Source of the DNA: Patescibacteria group bacterium
GTDB taxonomy: Bacteria > Patescibacteriota > CPR2 > UBA1875 > JAMCYV01
Assembly: GCA_023473595.1 (NCBI GenBank)
Contig: JAMCYV010000010.1
Coordinates: forward strand, 1-41,640
Direction of reading: 5' to 3'
Length of the DNA: 41,640 bases
Below, piece by piece: positions 23,521 through 31,683 of the stretch; within the stretch, counting starts at the first letter, position 1; each line of letters opens with the position of its first letter. The position numbers and the translations under genes are program-made. The notes under the pieces were generated by a model. The model was not told the DNA's origin. It made no database searches and saw only the letters and a program-made list of their open reading frames with translations.

Positions 23521-24855
23521 TCAGGCGAGGGCTTTCTCTATGATCCCTCTTTCATCCCAAGGAGTCTGGATCCCTTTTATAAGCCTAAACTTTTGGTGGC
23601 CGATTCCGGAGACAACGATTGTATCTCCAGTTTCGGCATTTTTAATAGCTTCTATAATCGCTTTTTCCCTATCTAAAATTTTATAGTAATTCTTGTCTTC
23701 CTTTTTGCCGGCTTTCAAAATCCCCGGAGCAATCTCTTCTATGATAGTTTCCGGCTCTTCGCTCCCCGGCTCTTCGTCAGTTAGATATACAATGTCCGCC
23801 ATCCTGCCGGCTATCTCCCCCATTACCGGTCTTTTTGCCTTGTCTCTGTCTCCGGTAGCGCCAAAAACAGCAATCAAATTTCCTTTGGTAAATTCCCTGA
23901 CAGTCGAATAAATATTCTCTAAGGCGTCCGGAGTATGGGCATAGTCGATAACGACCGTTCTTCCTCTTCCTCTTACGACTTCCAGCCGCCCGGGGATCCT
24001 TCTTACTTTTTCCAAAGCTTTCTTAATCGTCTCCGGTTTTATGTCTTGGGAAAGGCCGACAGCCGTTGCAGCTAAAGCATTGTAGACATTAAAGAGCCCG
24101 GTTAATTTGAGATTGAAATCGATGTTTCCTCGATAGCTTATAAGCTTAAAGTTTACGCCGTCTTCTTTTATTTCGATCTCTTTGGCTAAAAGCGAAGCTC
24201 TCTTGTTTTTGGTGCTGAAGGAGATATTTAAGTCGGCCCGGTTTTTATTAAATCGACCGTATTGGGGGTCGTCGTGGTTTAAGATAATGAACTTTTTTAC
24301 TTTAGCTTTTTTGCCCGATCTATCCCTTAGCTTTTTATGAGAGCTTGAAGCAGCATTCTTAAAGAGTCGTTCCTTGGTTTTTACATAATTTTCGAAGGTC
24401 TTGTGGTAATCGAGATGGTCGTGGGTAATGTTAGTTAAAACAGCGGCATCGAAAAGGACTCCCCAGACTCTGAATTGGGCAATGCCGTGGGAAGGGACTT
24501 CGATAACTGCATAGTCGCATTTGGCATTTACCATTTGGCGAAGGAGCTTTATGGTAGCAAAGCGGCCGGCCATTGTTCTATCGATCTCATTGTCCCATTT
24601 CTTCGCCCCGATCTGAAAGTTAGTCGTCGAAGAAAGGCCGACTTTATAACCAGCCTCCTCTAAAATTGCGACTGCCAGGTTGGAAGTTGTCGACTTTCCA
24701 TTGGTCCCGGTAATCCCGATTGCTTTAATTTTTCGGCCGGGGAATCTATAAATAACATTGGCTATAAAAGCCAAGCAAAAATGATAGAATGGCTGGCCTA
24801 ATCTAAAAAGTTTTTTGGGGATAATCTTCCTGCCTAAGGCTAATATTTTTTCCAT
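23521..24855 (-). CDS. MurE-like Mur ligase (lacks usual N-terminal domain)
   Basis: ATP-dependent amino-acid ligase of the MurE type, which adds residue 3 of the peptidoglycan stem peptide. ~444 aa. The P-loop reads AIGITGTNGKSTTSN only ~50 residues from the start, while MurE normally has ~100 before it, so the UDP-binding domain is reduced. Other motifs: TNITHDHLDYH (central domain), IDYAHTPDALENIYS and GATGDRDKAKRP. The diaminopimelate-specific DNPR box is replaced by DEEPGSEEP, so the added residue is unknown. ATG 24855 is preferred over 24867, which lies in the repeat of the adjacent GIY-YIG element. Confidence 0.85.
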   Translation of the reverse strand: MEKILALGRKIIPKKLFRLGQPFYHFCLAFIANVIYRFPGRKIKAIGITGTNGKSTTSNLAVAILEEAGYKVGLSSTTNFQIGAKKWDNEIDRTMAGRFATIKLLRQMVNAKCDYAVIEVPSHGIAQFRVWGVLFDAAVLTNITHDHLDYHKTFENYVKTKERLFKNAASSSHKKLRDRSGKKAKVKKFIILNHDDPQYGRFNKNRADLNISFSTKNKRASLLAKEIEIKEDGVNFKLISYRGNIDFNLKLTGLFNVYNALAATAVGLSQDIKPETIKKALEKVRRIPGRLEVVRGRGRTVVIDYAHTPDALENIYSTVREFTKGNLIAVFGATGDRDKAKRPVMGEIAGRMADIVYLTDEEPGSEEPETIIEEIAPGILKAGKKEDKNYYKILDREKAIIEAIKNAETGDTIVVSGIGHQKFRLIKGIQTPWDERGIIEKALA

Positions 24856-24862
24856 AGTAATA

Positions 24863-25239
24863 GTCATTCTGGCTTGTCCAGAATCCTTTCATAAAGATCC
24901 ATTAGATTTGGGTTTTCTTTCTTTATTAATCTTAATTTTTCTTCTCTTTTCATATTTTTTATCTGCTTCTCTCTTATAATCGCTTCTAAAGGAGTTTTAA
25001 AGCATTCAAAATAGACTAATTTGTGTATATGATATTTTTCTGTAAAACCTTTAACAACCTCTTTTTTGTGTTGGTAAACCCTCTTTATTAAATCATTTGT
25101 CATGCCGGTATAAAGCGTTGGCCTCTGGTTGGCCATTATGTAGGTGTAATATATTTGGCTCTTCATATTCTGTCGCCTGGTTTGTCTGGGATCTTGATTC
25201 TGGTCTCTCCCGACTATCATCGGGATCGCCAGAATGACA
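24863..25239. mobile_element. palindromic element carrying a GIY-YIG gene, copy B
   Basis: The GIY-YIG gene is bounded on one side by a half palindrome (TCATTCTGG...CCAGAATCC, 24864-24886) and on the other by a longer palindrome ending GATCGCCAGAATGACA (~25170-25239). The same outer sequences without any gene occur inside femX at 25427-25498. The ORF's last codons (ILDKPE) and stop are encoded by the repeat. Confidence 0.65.
24864..25166 (-). CDS. GIY-YIG endonuclease, copy B
   Basis: A 100-aa stand-alone GIY-YIG nuclease domain (UPF0213/COG2827-like). The motif pair is YYTYIMA (6-12) and LYTG (17-20), then NDLIKRVYQHK with the catalytic Arg, LVYFE, and AIIREKQIKNMKR with the catalytic Glu. 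All nuclease core residues are present; no DNA-binding domain. ATG 25166 is chosen; upstream codons come from the repeat. It is 40-50% similar by eye to copy C at 40145 and sits in the same palindrome context. A role in moving the repeats is inference. Confidence 0.88.
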   Translation of the reverse strand: MKSQIYYTYIMANQRPTLYTGMTNDLIKRVYQHKKEVVKGFTEKYHIHKLVYFECFKTPLEAIIREKQIKNMKREEKLRLIKKENPNLMDLYERILDKPE

Positions 25240-25241
25240 TA

Positions 25242-26288
25242 TCAACGCATAATCTTTCTTACCCTGTTAACTAAAGTAAACATTTTATACCAAAACTGAT
25301 TTAAAATCAAGTCATAAGCGCCTGGAAACTTGACAACCTCCCCTGTCTCTCCTATTTTTGCAAATCCCATTTTGAATTTGGTGATGCCGGCCCAGGGATG
25401 GTTTTCGTCTATGGCCCAGCTAATATTGTCATCCTGGCTTGTCCAGGATCTATTTGATTCTGGTCTCTCCCGATTAGCATCGAGATCGCCAGAATGACTA
25501 GTTAGGGGCATTCTTTCAGCCGCAATTCCCCAGAAATCATAGTATTTGCAGTCTCTTTTCTTTGCCTCTTTTATGGCTTCCCATTGGGCTAAGTGGTTCG
25601 GCATAAATTCTCTTAAGTCGTTTGAAGAAGCGCCGTGCAGGTAAATGGTGGTGTCATTATAGAAAAGAATAATAAGAGAAGAGAGCGGTTTTTTTCCTAA
25701 ATAAACGGTTAGTATTATTAAATTATTGTTTGGACCAAGGATCTCGGCCATCTTTTCATAATATTCCTTGGGATGAGGGCTATAGGTCTTATCTCTTTCC
25801 GAAATTTCCAACGAAAGCTTATAAAAATCATCAACCTCTTCCTTGGAATAACCGGACTTTACTGTTAAGCCTTTCTTTTCAGCCAAGCGGGTATTGTAGC
25901 GGTGTTTGGATTTCATCCCTGCTAAAAGCTCTTCTTCTGTTTTGGTTAAATCTAAGACAAGGGTTTGTTTTGGTGAGTATTGCTGGGAAAGCGGCGAATA
26001 TTTATTAACTTTTTTTAAATTTTCTGATTCTAGAGCTTGGCTAGGTTCGATTCTGGTAAAAATTAACGATTTGTCTTTTGAAAAGTTGTTTACTGTTAAT
26101 TGTTTACTGTTTACTGAAACTGGTCCTTTTGGGCAGAAAAAGTAACTTTTTCCCTTCAAGAGCTTTCCCTTATAAAAAAAACTGCCGTCTAACTCTATCA
26201 CTTCTCGGCCAACGGCTTCCTGAAAATCAGCCCAAGCTCTAGATTGAAAGATATTGTTCTCTTTAGAATAAAGATTTTTCATATCCAT
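25242..26288 (-). CDS. FemAB-type aminoacyltransferase with repeat-derived insertions
   Basis: FemX/FemAB-family enzymes add amino acids from tRNA to peptidoglycan precursors, or act on related acceptors. ~348 aa. Family landmarks: IFQSRAWADFQEAVG (about 10-24), LDLTKTEEELLAGMKSKHRY and YYDFWGIA, then HPWAGITKFKMGFA and YDLILNQFWY. Two stretches look foreign: VNSKQLTVNN (simple repeat at 26085-26120) and a 24-residue insert with HSGDLDANRERPESN between WGIA and the HPWAG motif, which is a family-1 palindrome read in frame. Start ATG 26288 lies 7 nt after TAAAAT. The short longer frame upstream is not conserved. Confidence 0.85.
   Translation of the reverse strand: MDMKNLYSKENNIFQSRAWADFQEAVGREVIELDGSFFYKGKLLKGKSYFFCPKGPVSVNSKQLTVNNFSKDKSLIFTRIEPSQALESENLKKVNKYSPLSQQYSPKQTLVLDLTKTEEELLAGMKSKHRYNTRLAEKKGLTVKSGYSKEEVDDFYKLSLEISERDKTYSPHPKEYYEKMAEILGPNNNLIILTVYLGKKPLSSLIILFYNDTTIYLHGASSNDLREFMPNHLAQWEAIKEAKKRDCKYYDFWGIAAERMPLTSHSGDLDANRERPESNRSWTSQDDNISWAIDENHPWAGITKFKMGFAKIGETGEVVKFPGAYDLILNQFWYKMFTLVNRVRKIMR
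25427..25498. repeat. family-1 palindromic element inside femX
   Basis: 72 bp (24 codons), left half TGTCATCCTGGCTTGTCC, right half ending GATCGCCAGAATGAC. Both halves match the flanks of the GIY-YIG element 200-600 bp away. Frame is kept, so the protein gains an in-frame insert. Confidence 0.8.
26085..26120. repeat. GTTTACTGTTAATT simple repeat inside femX
   Basis: Units of TGTTTACTG/TTAATTG, read as VNSKQLTVNN in FemX. A similar stretch lies between comF and the transposase (41468-41495). Confidence 0.55.
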
Positions 26289-26295
26289 ATAGCTT

Positions 26296-26301
26296 ATTTT
26301 A
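26296..26301 (-). promoter_or_regulatory. -10 box of femX (leaderless)
   Basis: TAAAAT on the minus strand, 7 nt before the ATG at 26288. Confidence 0.45.
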
Positions 26302-26324
26302 GCATAGAAGCATCTGCTTAAAAA

Positions 26325-26356
26325 TCTAAAAGGCGAACAAAATGTCCGCCTTTTAA
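26325..26356 (-). terminator. terminator of the gene at 26353
   Basis: AAAAGGCGGACA...TGTTCGCCTTTTAGATTTTT on the minus strand; the stem includes the last codons and runs into the femX promoter region. Confidence 0.65.
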
Positions 26357-26991
26357 TAGGAAAAATACCAGGGGTCTGCGCCTTTTCCTTCTTCTCTGGC
26401 TTTCTTTGGCGGTGTGTACTCAGGTGGAACAACAATCCTAAGTTTGGTTAACCAAAAGTCCGCCAGTAACTCAAAGGCTCTATTGAAACGTCCATAGGTC
26501 TCATCATAAAGACCTTGGAAAAATAACCTCGACCCCTTTTTGCCTATAGCTTTAAGCTTATCAATGGAATCCATGCCTTGTAGCGAAACGTCGAATCGGC
26601 CTTCTTGCAGCCTGATTTCTTCTGAAGTTTTAGGCTTTAGCCCCATCTGATAGTAAGATAGCCACTCAAACTCCAGCTCATAGTTAGGCCTGTCTTCGGA
26701 AGACATTATGCCATCTTCCAAGGCGATGAAGCTAAACCCAGCGAGCATTGATTTAAGGTCATCTAGAAATATATTGCTCCGGGGGTTTTTTGCGTCCAGG
26801 TAAAACGAAAAGCCGGAATGGTAAAGACCTATCTTTGGCTTGATATGGCCACCACAAGAATAGTCGCTTATAAAGAAAGGCAGGGAATTCAGCTTTACTA
26901 TGAGAGATCGAATATTCCTGTCAACTCCCAGCATTATCTCTTCTACCTGCTCCTTATTTGGGCAGGCTTTCATAGATAGTTTAATAAGCAT
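26353..26991 (-). CDS. hypothetical protein (212 aa)
   Basis: Not recognised. A soluble protein. It begins LIKLSMKACPNKEQ, has a possible small motif ISDYSCGGHIKP (about 40-51) and FSFYLDAKNPRSN, then an acidic stretch ELEFEWLSYY. The C-terminus is Pro-rich and basic (PPEYTPPKKAREEGKG). ATG 26991 is chosen because GGGAGG lies ~6 nt upstream; a longer in-frame extension is Lys/Leu-rich and lacks a ribosome site. Divergent from tsaD, and followed by its own terminator. No transmembrane helix or signal peptide. Confidence 0.7.
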   Translation of the reverse strand: MLIKLSMKACPNKEQVEEIMLGVDRNIRSLIVKLNSLPFFISDYSCGGHIKPKIGLYHSGFSFYLDAKNPRSNIFLDDLKSMLAGFSFIALEDGIMSSEDRPNYELEFEWLSYYQMGLKPKTSEEIRLQEGRFDVSLQGMDSIDKLKAIGKKGSRLFFQGLYDETYGRFNRAFELLADFWLTKLRIVVPPEYTPPKKAREEGKGADPWYFSY

Positions 26992-27087
26992 TTTCAGCCT
27001 CCCAAGGTGCGAGCAATAACAGTAATTTAGCAGTTTAGCATTTTTTAGCTTATAAATCAAGACCTCGATATTTGGTAGGATCTTTTT

Positions 27088-27093
27088 TATAAT
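27088..27093 (+). promoter_or_regulatory. -10 box of tsaD (leaderless)
   Basis: A consensus TATAAT, 6 nt before the ATG at 27100. No ribosome site can fit. Confidence 0.6.
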
Positions 27094-27099
27094 CAAGAT

Positions 27100-28218
27100 A
27101 TGAAATCGGTTAAAATCTTAGCTATCGAGACAAGTTGCGATGAGACGGCGGCAGCAATTTCGAAAAACAATCAAATTCTTTCCAGCGTTGTTACCTCGCA
27201 AATAGAAACCCACAAAGGTTATGGCGGAGTGGTGCCGGAACTGGCGGCGAGAATGCATATTGAAGCCATTATTCCCGTTATCGACAAAGCTTTAAGAGAC
27301 GCCAAAACTAATTGGGATGAGATTGATGCCATTGCCGTTACCCAAGGGCCTGGCCTTCTAGGCTCGCTTCTTATAGGGGTTAATACGGCCAAAAGTTTGG
27401 CTTATTTAAAGAAAAAACCGATTATCGCGATCAATCATATCGAAGGGCATATATACGCGAATTTCATTCGCGAAATTCCAAATTCCAAATTCCAAATTCC
27501 AAAATTCCCGTTGATTGCTTTGGTAGTTTCTGGCGGGCATACCAGCCTAATTTATATGAAAGACCATTTAACTTATAAAGTAGTCGGCCAAACGATAGAT
27601 GATGCTGCCGGGGAGGCTTTTGACAAAGTTGCCAAAGTTTTGGGGCTTGGCTACCCTGGAGGGCCGATCATAAGCAAACTAGCCGAAAAAGGTAATGAGA
27701 AAGCTTTCGATTTTCCTAGAATCGATCTCACTCCCCCGCCTCAAAGGGACGATAGGGGATACCTTGTCCAGCCAACACCAAGCTTAAATTTTAGTTTTTC
27801 CGGACTTAAAACAGCAGTAATTAACGAAGTACGAAAGCTAAGTATTAGTGATAAACGATCAGCGACCCAACTTCGTCCTTCGGACTCCGCCGGGCGAGTA
27901 AGCGATAAGCTGAAGGCCGATGTTTGCGCTTCTTTTCAAAAAGCCGTTATTGATGTTTTAATCAGAAATTCTGCGACCGCTATAAAAATGTATAAACCCA
28001 AGTCCTTCCTTCTTTCCGGAGGGGTTGCAGCTAACTTAGAATTGAAAAAACAACTTAAGGGCTATTTGGCGAAAGAAAAAGTTAAGTTTTGTGTCCCAGA
28101 ACCGGCGCTTTGCACTGACAATGCTGCGATGATCGCTGTCGCTGGCTACTGGCATTACTTAAAAAGGGATTTTACAGTTGCTGATGCCTTAGAAGCCGAC
28201 CCAAACATAAAACTTTAA
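27100..28218 (+). CDS. tsaD: tRNA threonylcarbamoyltransferase TsaD with inserted peptides
   Basis: Makes the t6A modification of ANN-decoding tRNAs together with TsaB and TsaE (not seen in this window). 372 aa, versus the usual ~340. ILAIETSCDETAAAI at the start, MHIEAIIPVID, INHIEGHIYANF and VVSGGHTSLIYM (metal-binding His), DDAAGEAFDKVAKVLGLGYPG, FSFSGLKTAV, and LSGGVAANLELK are all in place. Extra residues are seen at REIPNSKFQIPK (an AATTCC tandem repeat) and at SDKRSATQLRPSDSAGRVSD (a GC-rich hairpin with flanking duplication). Both stay in frame. The -10 is 6 nt before ATG. Confidence 0.93.
   Translation: MKSVKILAIETSCDETAAAISKNNQILSSVVTSQIETHKGYGGVVPELAARMHIEAIIPVIDKALRDAKTNWDEIDAIAVTQGPGLLGSLLIGVNTAKSLAYLKKKPIIAINHIEGHIYANFIREIPNSKFQIPKFPLIALVVSGGHTSLIYMKDHLTYKVVGQTIDDAAGEAFDKVAKVLGLGYPGGPIISKLAEKGNEKAFDFPRIDLTPPPQRDDRGYLVQPTPSLNFSFSGLKTAVINEVRKLSISDKRSATQLRPSDSAGRVSDKLKADVCASFQKAVIDVLIRNSATAIKMYKPKSFLLSGGVAANLELKKQLKGYLAKEKVKFCVPEPALCTDNAAMIAVAGYWHYLKRDFTVADALEADPNIKL
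27470..27508. repeat. AATTCC tandem repeat inside tsaD
   Basis: About five units of (C)CAAATT after a small palindrome CGCGAAT-TTC-ATTCGCG. It is read in frame and adds ~12 residues to TsaD between the HIYANF and FPLIALVVSGGHT motifs. Confidence 0.6.
27846..27908. repeat. family-2-like hairpin insertion inside tsaD
   Basis: CTTCGTCCTTCGGACTCCGC and CGGGCGAG lie between near-repeats TAGTGATAA (27846-27854) and AAGCGATAA (27900-27908), 54 bp apart (18 codons). This looks like an insertion with a target duplication in a surface loop. Confidence 0.5.
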
Positions 28219-28249
28219 GTTTAGTCTTAAAAAATCAAGCATTTTCTGC

Positions 28250-28255
28250 TATAAT
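28250..28255 (+). promoter_or_regulatory. -10 box of valS
   Basis: TATAAT, with 23 nt to the ATG at 28279. The -35 (TTAAAA, 17-bp spacing) is weak. Unlike its neighbours, valS keeps a short leader. Confidence 0.55.
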
Positions 28256-28278
28256 CAGACTAATACGAACGAACTAAT

Positions 28279-30645
28279 ATGAACGAAAAACCAAAAACTT
28301 ATGACTTTAAAGAGCGCGAGGAACATTGGCGCAAATTTTGGGAAGAAAAAGATGTTTACCGGTTCGACGAGGACTCAAAAAAGCCGATCTATTCAGTAGA
28401 TACACCTCCTCCTTATGTTTCGGCCGAGCATCTGCACACCGGACATATTATGAGTTATAGCCAGGCAGAATTTATCGTCCGCTTCAAGAGGATGCAGGGC
28501 TTTAACGTCTATTATCCAATGGGATTTGATGACAATGGTCTTCCCACCGAAAGATTCGTTGAGCAAAAATATGAAATCGATAAGTCAAAGATAACTAGGA
28601 AAGAATTTGTTGAGCTTTGTTTGAAAGAAACAAAGCTCGGTTCCCAGAACTATCGAGATTTATGGCGGTCGCTTGGAATTTCAGTCGATTGGTCAAAAAC
28701 CTACAGCACCATTAATAAGCTTAGTCAAAAAATCGCCCAGTGGTCTTTTCTTGATTTATATAAAAAAGGGAAGATTTATAAAACAAAAATGCCGACTCTT
28801 TGGTGTGTTCATTGCCAGACAGCCATTGCCCAAGCCGATCTTGAAGCCGAAGAGCGCAAGAGCAAACTTAATTACATAGAGGTTGAAGTAGAAAATGGTG
28901 AAAAGCTTACTTTTGCCACGACCCGGCCAGAGCTTTTACCAGCATGTATGGGGATCTCTGTTCACCCAGATGACAAAAGATATAAGCGCCTTATAGGCAA
29001 AAAAGCTAAATTACCTCTAATCGGTAGAGAAGTTTTGATCTTTGGCGACGAGACAGTTGATCCTAAATTCGGCACAGGAGCCGCTTATTTCTGCTCTTAT
29101 GGAGGTGCCGAGGATATAGAGTGGCTTCATCGCCACCCTGAAGTTGAGTCTTTCCATATTTTAGGCCCCAATGGCCGATTCAATGAGCTAGGCGGGAAGT
29201 ATGCTGGACTTAAGGTTTCGGAAGCGAGAGAGAAGATTCTGGCTGATCTTAAAACGAGCGGCGCTCTTGTTAAACAGGAAGAGATAGAAAATGTTACCTA
29301 TGTCCATGAACGTTGCGGTACGGATGTCGAGTATATCTCTACCGAACAGTGGTTTATTAAGATCGTGGAAGCGAAAGATGAATTCTTAAAGCGAGGAAAA
29401 GAATTAAACTGGTTTCCCAAGAAAATGTATCGCATATACGAAGATTGGGTTAAATCCTTGAAATGGGACTGGTGCATCTCCCGCCAAAGATACTATGGCG
29501 TGCCTTTTCCGGTCTGGTATTGCGCTGACTGCAGAGAGATAATTTTACCCGACAAAAATGATTTACCGGTCGACCCCACGGCTGATAAACCTAAAAAAGG
29601 GTGTTTAAAATGCAAATCAAGCAAAATTAAGCCTGAAACCGATGTCTTTGACACCTGGATGACATCATCTTTAACACCATTAATCGGATTGCGATTGGTC
29701 AAAGAAGACCTTTGGGAAAAGTTATATCCAGAAAACCTGCGACCGCAGGCTTTTGAGATAATTAGAACCTGGCTTTTCTATACCGTGGTAAAATCGTATT
29801 ACCATTTCAAAGGTTTACCCTTTAAGGACGTTATGATTTCTGGGCATGGTTTAGACGAAAAAGGAAGGAAGATTTCCAAAAGACTAGGGAACTATATAAT
29901 TCCGGATCGAATTATTGAACAGTTTGGAGCTGACGCACTTCGTTATTGGGCTACTGGAGCCAAATTGGGCGGAAATATGCGCTGGAACGAAGACGAGGTT
30001 AAAAAGGGCAAGAGAACGGTTACGAAGCTTTGGAATGCCGCTCGATTTGTTTTTGACACAGTTGGTTCGGCTATTCCTGCTACAGTACCTGCTCTTGAAG
30101 AGGCGGATCTCTGGCTGCTTCACAATTTGAACAAGACGGTCCACGAGGCGACAGCATATTTTGAGGCCTATGAATATTCTTTAGCACGAAATGAAATAGA
30201 CGATTTTTTTTGGAAGATTTTTACCGATTACTATATTGAATTTGTAAAGCATCGAGTTTATGGTGAGGATAAAAAGAGTAAAGAGGTGGCCGCTTATACT
30301 CTTTATAATGCAATTTTAACACTTGTTAAGCTTTATGCGCCAATTATGCCTTTTATTACCGAAGAGATTTATCAGGAGTTCTTTAAAGAAAGAAGTAAAA
30401 CAGAAAGCATCCATCTTTCTAATTGGCCAGAAACGGTAAAGGAATGGCATTATCCGGAAAAAAAACACAGAGAATTTCAAAAGGTTTTAAGTGTTATTGA
30501 CGCGGTGCGAGCATATAAAACTCAAAATGGTATTTCGTTAGGCAAAGAGATCGAAGGTTTCACGACAAACAAAAAACTAACTTCGGAAGAAAAAGAGTTC
30601 ATCCAGAAAACCCAGAGAGTAAAAAGAATTACTTGTGCAAAATAG
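28279..30645 (+). CDS. valS: valyl-tRNA synthetase, archaeal/rickettsial type
   Basis: Charges tRNA-Val. 788 aa, short compared with E. coli ValRS (~950). The HIGH region reads PPPYVSAEHLHTGHIMSYSQ, followed by GFDDNGLPTERFVE, typical of the archaeal-like ValRS form. The editing domain starts near residue 205 (ATTRPELLPACMG). Other motifs: EQWFIKIVEAKDEF, DVFDTWMTSSLTPLIG, and the KMSKS site SGHGLDEKGRKISKRLGN, where the last Ser is Arg. The C-terminal coiled coil is absent or very short. It stops at TAG; the 14 codons after it do not look conserved. Confidence 0.93.
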   Translation: MNEKPKTYDFKEREEHWRKFWEEKDVYRFDEDSKKPIYSVDTPPPYVSAEHLHTGHIMSYSQAEFIVRFKRMQGFNVYYPMGFDDNGLPTERFVEQKYEIDKSKITRKEFVELCLKETKLGSQNYRDLWRSLGISVDWSKTYSTINKLSQKIAQWSFLDLYKKGKIYKTKMPTLWCVHCQTAIAQADLEAEERKSKLNYIEVEVENGEKLTFATTRPELLPACMGISVHPDDKRYKRLIGKKAKLPLIGREVLIFGDETVDPKFGTGAAYFCSYGGAEDIEWLHRHPEVESFHILGPNGRFNELGGKYAGLKVSEAREKILADLKTSGALVKQEEIENVTYVHERCGTDVEYISTEQWFIKIVEAKDEFLKRGKELNWFPKKMYRIYEDWVKSLKWDWCISRQRYYGVPFPVWYCADCREIILPDKNDLPVDPTADKPKKGCLKCKSSKIKPETDVFDTWMTSSLTPLIGLRLVKEDLWEKLYPENLRPQAFEIIRTWLFYTVVKSYYHFKGLPFKDVMISGHGLDEKGRKISKRLGNYIIPDRIIEQFGADALRYWATGAKLGGNMRWNEDEVKKGKRTVTKLWNAARFVFDTVGSAIPATVPALEEADLWLLHNLNKTVHEATAYFEAYEYSLARNEIDDFFWKIFTDYYIEFVKHRVYGEDKKSKEVAAYTLYNAILTLVKLYAPIMPFITEEIYQEFFKERSKTESIHLSNWPETVKEWHYPEKKHREFQKVLSVIDAVRAYKTQNGISLGKEIEGFTTNKKLTSEEKEFIQKTQRVKRITCAK

Positions 30646-30966
30646 GATTTCACAGCGGGGAATTTACGTATTATAAAAAGAAGCTGATAAACTGTAACGA
30701 GGGTGGACCAATCTAAATAGCTTTTGTATTTACTTTTTGGCACCAAAAAGTAACAAAAAGTGCCGACAAAAACAGCTTTTCAAAGTGTCGTTCGTACGCT
30801 CACTCAAATTTGCAAAAATCCGACAAGTCCGATACCGGAAAGTATTTTCCCAAATGTTCGTTCGCTTCTCACTCCCTTTGAAAACTGATTGTCGGAGGAA
30901 GTAAACTGGGAATTGGGGATAAAAATGTGGATGAGCGTACTTAAAAGGGGATAAGTGCTTAATGTT
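30646..30966. other. gene-free repeat patch
   Basis: No ORF. Contents: a palindrome TACTTTTTGG-CA-CCAAAAAGTA (30731-30752), pieces repeating GTTCGTTCGCT/GTTCGTACGCT with CTCACTC (30788-30872), and three TTATCC-like words (minus strand) near 30915-30956. It looks like decayed interspersed repeats. Confidence 0.5.
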
Positions 30967-30978
30967 TCACGAGAAACG
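30963..30978. promoter_or_regulatory. parS-like palindrome
   Basis: TGTTTCACGAGAAACG matches the ParB-binding consensus TGTTTCACGTGAAACA at 14 of 16 positions. It covers the stop codon of the methyltransferase gene. No parA/parB is in the window, so a role in segregation is only a possibility. Confidence 0.4.
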
Positions 30979-31646
30979 ATCGGCAATTAAAATAATAAAA
31001 TTGCAATTTAATTTGTAGGGCGGGTTAGCACCTTGAAAAGTTCCCTCAATTTTTGCCTCATATATGTTTAATTTATAATTCTTAAAATTTTCTTTTAAAA
31101 CCTTTTTTGCATGTTGTAATCTGTATAATGGTTCTTTGCCAAATATAATAAGCTTACCGTTTGTATCAATTCTTTTAATATCTGTAGCGAAATCGATTAA
31201 CACCCTTCCGTTTGATTTAAGAACCCTGTCTATTTCAGTAATTATTTTTCTTAGGACTTTCTCAGGAAAAAGGTGTAAAGTTCCAGTGCAGAATACACCA
31301 TCAAAACTACTATCTTTAAAAGGAAATTTTTTTGTTATGTCAAAATCTTTTATAGTTAATTTGTTTCTGAATTTAGGGGGTGTATAATCTCTTAATTTAA
31401 CCAATGCAGACTTGTCAATATCAGAAGCAAAAACATGGTCAGCTTTCTTAAGCAATTCGAAATTATAACGACCATCGCCTGCAGCAAGATTCAGCCATTT
31501 ACCGCTATTTTTAAGCCTTTTAAAAGCTGTAATGTTTCCTTATCGCCCTCTCCCCATATAGAAACATTCCCCGTTACTGAATAATCAATTCCTTCAGTAT
31601 AAATATATTTATCTTCATTTGGTTTATAAATTTTATTATTATTCAT
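30967..31646 (-). pseudogene. SAM methyltransferase split by a -1 frameshift at T TTA AAA
   Basis: Class I SAM-dependent methyltransferase in two frames. The first frame (ATG 31646) reads NNKIYKPNEDKYIYTEGID...LLKG and soon hits TGA. The -1 frame continues RLKNSGKWLNLAAGDGRYNF, which is SAM motif I, then VFASDIDKSALVKL and FDGVFCTGTLHLF to a stop at 30967. The crossover lies on T TTA AAA (31518-31524), a classic -1 slippery heptamer. Combined length is 226 aa. It is either a one-base deletion in an A run or a programmed frameshift. Its neighbour is also broken. Substrate unknown. Confidence 0.75.
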
Positions 31647-31683
31647 AATTTATCCATGATTCAAGCGATAGCAGATTATTTAA

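Noticed and set aside
30646-30687. Readthrough extension of valS past TAG
   Set aside because: The 14 following codons do not clearly resemble a ValRS C-terminus, and the patch is repeat-derived.
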